DNA of 27,266 nucleotides from CAMQRS01 sp964370645. Its GTDB lineage: Bacteria > Bacillota_I > Bacilli_A > Erysipelotrichales > Erysipelotrichaceae. How positions within the stretch are numbered: the stretch's first letter is position 1; each line of letters begins with the position of its first letter. The notes beneath the pieces were generated by a model. It did no database searches and had not been told where the DNA came from. It saw only the letters and a list, made by a program, of their open reading frames with translations. A program made the translations under genes and the position numbers. This document shows, one piece after another, positions 24,013 to 27,266 of the stretch. The stretch is taken from positions 1-27,266 of the forward strand of contig CAYJJS010000023.1 of the NCBI GenBank assembly GCA_964370645.1, written 5' to 3'.

Positions 24013-25194
24013 ATGAAGTGGATTTTTAAGAGATTTATTAAAGATTATAAAAACATGGAATCAAAACAAGTTCGTGCTGCTTATGGTAAGGTGAGCAGTG
24101 TCGTTTCAATTGTATTAAATGTATTGTTGTTTGCGATTAAAATTGTAATCGCAACCTTGTCAAATAGTGTTGCAATAGCAGCAGATGCGATAAATAATTT
24201 AAGTGATGCAGGAAGTAGTGTTGTCTCATTAGTTAGTTTTATTTATTCTAGTAAGCCAGCTGATGAAGAACATCCTTATGGACATGAACGTTTTGAATAT
24301 GTAGCTAGTATGTTTGTTGCATTTGTAATTCTATTTTTCGCAATTGATTTATTTCAAACTGGATTCACATCGATTTTAAATCCTACTTCCTTACATTTTA
24401 GCGTGCCGATGATTGTAGTAATGGTCGCTTCTATTTTGATTAAATTATATATGTACTCTTATAATCATATTTATGGGAAACGAATAAAAAGTGAAATTAT
24501 GCAAGCTGCAGCTACGGACTCATTAAGTGATGTAATTGCCACTAGTGCAGTATTAGTTGCTTTAATAATATCGAGCATTACAGGATTTGCTTTAGATGGT
24601 TATCTAGGTATACTTGTATCGATTTTGGTTGCTCGTGCTGGGATTGAAATTTTGCGTGATTGTTTGAATAAGTTAGTTGGAGAAAAACCGGATCCTGCCT
24701 TTATTGCGAAAATGAGCGATGTAGTAAAGGGCTATGATGGGATTTTAGGTGTGCATGACATTGTTGTTCATTCTTATGGAACATATAAGAAATTTATGAC
24801 TGTTCACGCAGAGGTGGATGGAGAAGTGGATATATTAATTTCACACGATTTAATAGATAACATAGAAAAAGATGTAAAGAAAAATTACGATGTAGACTTA
24901 GTCATTCATTTGGATCCAATCCATACAAATGATCCAATGACAAACACCTTGTTTAAACAGACCAAACAAGTACTATTTGAAATTGATTCTAGGTTACATT
25001 TACACGACTTTCGTGTAGTTAAAGGCGTAACACACAATAATGTGATTTTTGATGTAGAAGTCCCTATTCAATTCCCAATGAAAAGGGATGAATTAATCCG
25101 GATCATTAATGTAAATATGCCAAAGGCAGAAAATGGGTTGCCAATAGAAACTGTAATTACTTTAGATGTTGCTTATTCATCGACAACACATTAG
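24013..25194 (+). CDS. Cation diffusion facilitator transporter, probably Mn2+ efflux (MntE-like)
   Basis: A 393-residue CDF-family antiporter that exports divalent metal across the cytoplasmic membrane. Six transmembrane segments occupy about residues 25-215, followed by a cytoplasmic ferredoxin-like domain and an extended C-terminal region. The transport-site residues by alignment with E. coli YiiP are Asn61 and Asp65 in TM2 (N-N-L-S-D-A-G) and Asp169 and Asp173 in TM5 (T-D-S-L-S-D-V). Zinc transporters have His at the first TM5 position, whereas an N-D/D-D set is typical of the manganese exporter MntE, so manganese is the most likely substrate. The segment D-E-E-H-P-Y-G-H-E-R-F-E after TM2 is a family hallmark. 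The start has AAGGAAGTGA eight bases upstream. Its last 18 bases overlap the end of the convergent YlbJ-like gene. Confidence 0.9.
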   Translation: MKWIFKRFIKDYKNMESKQVRAAYGKVSSVVSIVLNVLLFAIKIVIATLSNSVAIAADAINNLSDAGSSVVSLVSFIYSSKPADEEHPYGHERFEYVASMFVAFVILFFAIDLFQTGFTSILNPTSLHFSVPMIVVMVASILIKLYMYSYNHIYGKRIKSEIMQAAATDSLSDVIATSAVLVALIISSITGFALDGYLGILVSILVARAGIEILRDCLNKLVGEKPDPAFIAKMSDVVKGYDGILGVHDIVVHSYGTYKKFMTVHAEVDGEVDILISHDLIDNIEKDVKKNYDVDLVIHLDPIHTNDPMTNTLFKQTKQVLFEIDSRLHLHDFRVVKGVTHNNVIFDVEVPIQFPMKRDELIRIINVNMPKAENGLPIETVITLDVAYSSTTH

Positions 25195-26052
25195 ATATAC
25201 AAGAATACTAGCGAACATTAAATGCATAATGCGATACTTCAAAAATGTACTGTATTTAAATGTATTTTGTGCACTAGTGATTATTTGCATATGAACGCAT
25301 AGCCCACCATAGGATAATATAAGGGTGCAAATGAGTAGATTCATAGACTGTGGCAAGTGTAATTCTTGTAAGTGAAAAATACCGCTTGAAAACTCAATGA
25401 GTAAGGAAAGTGGTATTTTTATTTGTTCACTTACATACAAAGAAAGTATTTGAATGACTATGAAACTCATACAGATGTATACCAAAATGAATAATAAGAC
25501 CTGAATGCTTTGTTCGATTGCTTCTTGTAGTGCAATTTTCATGCTCATATGTTGTTTTGTTTGTGTTGATAGTATTTTGTATTTACGAGAAGCAAATAAC
25601 AATAGGAATACACTAGTGATTTGACAAAGTAGGAGTGAAGCTGTGTGAGTTCCATAAATGCTTTTTAAAGATAGTAAAATGAACGTAGGAGAGCACATGA
25701 ATACACATCCAATTAAGCGATTGTATGCACTTCTAGTGAGTTTTGGGTAGAGATTCGATAAAAAAATTGTGGAAGAAGGAAATCCAAGTAATAATGCATA
25801 TACGATTGACTCAAATACATGAATATCAATATTGAATAGTTTGTTTATCATTGGTGTAAGAGGTTTTAAAATTGGAGTAATCACTTCATATTTACTGAGT
25901 ATTCGAACAAGTATAAAAGGAATTAAAAAAGAAGGAACTAAGTGTGTACTCCACAATGTGATAGCAGCTTTACTAGCATCAATACTTTGTTGTGCGTGGA
26001 TAAATATAGTAAATAAAAAGATTAAAAGTATGTACAATATGTTTTTTTTCAT
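25177..26052 (-). CDS. YlbJ-like membrane protein (nucleoside-recognition/Gate domain)
   Basis: A 291-residue integral membrane protein with about seven or eight hydrophobic segments. Similarity to the YlbJ/SpoIIM-era sporulation membrane family rests on a few conserved turns: W-S-T-H-L-V-P-S-F-L-I-P-F after the first helix, L-L-L-G-F-P-S-S-T-I-F-L-S-N-L-Y around residues 87-102 (family pattern GYP...L-Y), C-S-P-T-F-I-L, and the late S-S-G-I-F-H-L. YlbJ is a Gate-domain protein needed for spore cortex in Bacillus, but members also occur in non-sporulating relatives. The start at 26052 has AGTAGGTGATT upstream; an upstream in-frame ATG at 26085 lacks a site. No terminator is visible at its 3' end, which overlaps the efflux gene by 18 bases, so antisense readthrough is possible. 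Family call moderate; function uncertain. Confidence 0.75.
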   Translation of the reverse strand: MKKNILYILLIFLFTIFIHAQQSIDASKAAITLWSTHLVPSFLIPFILVRILSKYEVITPILKPLTPMINKLFNIDIHVFESIVYALLLGFPSSTIFLSNLYPKLTRSAYNRLIGCVFMCSPTFILLSLKSIYGTHTASLLLCQITSVFLLLFASRKYKILSTQTKQHMSMKIALQEAIEQSIQVLLFILVYICMSFIVIQILSLYVSEQIKIPLSLLIEFSSGIFHLQELHLPQSMNLLICTLILSYGGLCVHMQIITSAQNTFKYSTFLKYRIMHLMFASILVYLMCCR

Positions 26053-26073
26053 AGAATCACCTACTATAGGATA

Positions 26074-26101
26074 TTCACAAATCAAAAAAATATGGTAAAA
26101 T
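26074..26101 (+). promoter_or_regulatory. Candidate promoter of the radical SAM gene
   Basis: TTCACA (26074-26079) and TAAAAT (26096-26101), 16 bp apart, with a TGG extension before the -10. The predicted start near 26108 leaves a short leader containing GAGGAAT ahead of the ATG at 26126. Confidence 0.5.
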
Positions 26102-26125
26102 AAGTCATATTATGAGGAATTTAAA

Positions 26126-26959
26126 ATGAAGTTTAATAAAGTATATATAGAAATCACGAATCGTTGTAATTTGCAGTGTTCTTTTTGTAGTCCAACAAAA
26201 AGAGAGTTGAAAGAACTATCACTCACTCAATTTGAAGAAATCTTACAAAAATTGATCCCTTATACGAAAATATTGTATTTACATGTTAAGGGGGAGCCAC
26301 TTGCTCATACACAGTTTGAACAATTTTTAAAGCTTTGCGAAAACTATCCTTTTTCTATTCACATTACAACAAATGCTACACTTTTAAAGAAGTATGTGCA
26401 TAGTATACAGAAGAGTAGAGTCGTAAAAAAATTGCATATTTCTATACATTGTGAACATACTAATTCTAACTACTATAAAGATGTATTTGAGAGTGTAGAG
26501 TTACTATCGAATAAAGTAGTAGTATACCGTTTATGGACTTTACAAAATAATTGCTTTGATAAAACTTCTTTGTTTATCCTTGATGAAATTAAAAAGCATT
26601 ATAGTATAGATGATGTTGGAATGGATGCTATAATGAAGATGCAAAATACAAGGATAAAAGAAAATGTTTATTTAGATAAGAGTTCTCAGTTTATTTGGCC
26701 TGCTTTAACAAGTGAAATTGTTAGTGAAACACATTTTTGTTTCGCATTGAAAACACACATTGCGATTTTAAGCAACGGTGATATAGTTCCATGCTGTTTA
26801 GACGGTGATGGGATTATAACTTTAGGGAATATTTTTAATGATGATTTAGATGCAATAATTCTTAGTGATCCATTCCAAACATTAAAAAAAGGTTTTCAAG
26901 AGCGTAAAGTCTCACATCCATTATGCCAACGATGTGGCTTTCATTTGAAAAACAAGTAG
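26126..26959 (+). CDS. Radical SAM protein with SPASM-like C-terminus
   Basis: A 277-residue radical S-adenosylmethionine enzyme. The cluster-binding motif is C-N-L-Q-C-S-F-C (Cys14, Cys18, Cys21), the CxxxCxxC that holds the 4Fe-4S cluster which cleaves SAM. It is followed by K-G-E-P-L (the GGE-type SAM-contact turn) and I-T-T-N-A-T. The C-terminal part has Cys205, Cys223, Cys224, Cys267 and Cys270 in a SPASM/twitch-like arrangement (N-G-D-I-V-P-C-C and C-Q-R-C-G), enough for one auxiliary cluster. Such proteins modify peptides, proteins or other small substrates; nothing here identifies the target. The overall length is shorter than most SPASM enzymes. GAGGAAT is spaced correctly before the ATG. 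A 90-residue protein gene follows after 15 bases and is presumably co-transcribed. It depends on Fe-S clusters that the suf operon in this window would supply. Confidence 0.88.
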   Translation: MKFNKVYIEITNRCNLQCSFCSPTKRELKELSLTQFEEILQKLIPYTKILYLHVKGEPLAHTQFEQFLKLCENYPFSIHITTNATLLKKYVHSIQKSRVVKKLHISIHCEHTNSNYYKDVFESVELLSNKVVVYRLWTLQNNCFDKTSLFILDEIKKHYSIDDVGMDAIMKMQNTRIKENVYLDKSSQFIWPALTSEIVSETHFCFALKTHIAILSNGDIVPCCLDGDGIITLGNIFNDDLDAIILSDPFQTLKKGFQERKVSHPLCQRCGFHLKNK

Positions 26960-26974
26960 GGAAGGAGTATGTAT

Positions 26975-27247
26975 ATGAAACGAGAAAAGATGATTCAACT
27001 GATTGGTGATCGCCTCGTAAATGAAATTGTCGATTTAGCAAAAAAGAAGAATATTGATATGCAATCATTAATGTATAGTTTCGAATCTGTAATCGATGTG
27101 AAAATTGTTAGTTCAGAGATTGCAGGAGATGAAGTTGCTTTACAAAAAGACAATGAAATGAATATGGATGATGTAAAAGCAGACGTTGTTAAATATGTAG
27201 GTAATAAATTACGTGAAGAATACGAACGACCTTATTTTTTGAGTTAA
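26975..27247 (+). CDS. Small uncharacterised protein
   Basis: I do not recognise this 90-residue protein. It is rich in Lys, Glu, Asp and Val, has no cysteine, no signal peptide and no membrane segment, and looks like a small mixed alpha/beta cytoplasmic protein (R-L-V-N-E-I-V-D-L-A-K-K-K at the start, V-A-D/V-K-Y-V-G-N-K-L-R-E-E-Y near the end). GGAAGGAG (26959-26966) fits the ATG at 26975 (spacing eight) far better than the ATG at 26969. It lies 15 bases after the radical SAM gene in the same direction and so probably shares its transcript. It could be a partner or substrate of that enzyme, but it lacks the leader/core layout of a typical modified peptide. The codon pattern looks native. 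Confidence 0.7.
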   Translation: MKREKMIQLIGDRLVNEIVDLAKKKNIDMQSLMYSFESVIDVKIVSSEIAGDEVALQKDNEMNMDDVKADVVKYVGNKLREEYERPYFLS

Positions 27248-27266
27248 TGAATAGAATAAACAAAAA

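Noticed and set aside
1..27266. CRISPR arrays, insertion sequences, prophage or integration sites
   Set aside because: No regularly spaced direct repeats, transposase or integrase genes, or terminal inverted repeats were seen. All large genes look chromosomal and similar in base use.

Overview
The window is AT-rich, densely coded DNA from a low-GC Gram-positive bacterium (Bacillota). AGGAGG-type Shine-Dalgarno sites, TAATG stop/start couplings, the sufC-D-S-U-B gene order, a CcpA-type cre box and cell-wall sorting signals of the form PPTGD all fit that phylum. The sorting-signal style and the TSCPD-family small protein suggest an Erysipelotrichia-like gut commensal. That narrower assignment is inference, since no rRNA is present.

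Layout, left to right. (1) 2-958: the 3' end of a surface protein with Ig-like repeats and a PPTGD sorting signal, then a terminator. (2) 1104-1283: a structured RNA with its own -10 box and an intrinsic terminator, directly ahead of a GNAT acetyltransferase gene (1295-1792). (3) 4103-1797, minus strand: an operon of two PrsA-like proteins and a HIT hydrolase. Its end shares a bidirectional terminator with the acetyltransferase gene. (4) 4282-9497: the SUF iron-sulfur assembly operon sufCDSUB with 5-formyltetrahydrofolate cyclo-ligase coupled at its end. (5) 9650-16117: a 2155-residue secreted, multidomain GH2 beta-galactosidase with its own promoter, a near-ideal cre box and a variant C-terminal anchor (TPETAD). 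(6) 16276-22153: parE and parC (topoisomerase IV), an uncharacterised two-helix membrane protein and a SpoU/TrmH RNA methyltransferase, probably one operon. (7) 22231-22482: a TSCPD-domain protein, convergent with a GatZ/KbaZ-like protein (23849-22530, minus). (8) 24013-25194: a cation diffusion facilitator with manganese-type site residues. It overlaps tail to tail with a YlbJ-like membrane protein (26052-25177, minus). (9) 26126-27247: a radical SAM protein with a cysteine-rich C-terminus, followed by a 90-residue protein of unknown function.

Most genes are housekeeping: Fe-S assembly, folate interconversion, chromosome decatenation, RNA modification, protein folding and metal export. Two loci point to a mucosal, glycan-using life: the wall-anchored beta-galactosidase and the Ig-repeat surface protein. 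The items most worth a second look are the structured RNA at 1104-1283, the paired PrsA-like proteins that both lack the parvulin histidines, the solitary GatZ-like gene with a perfect palindrome over its promoter, and the radical SAM/90-aa pair.
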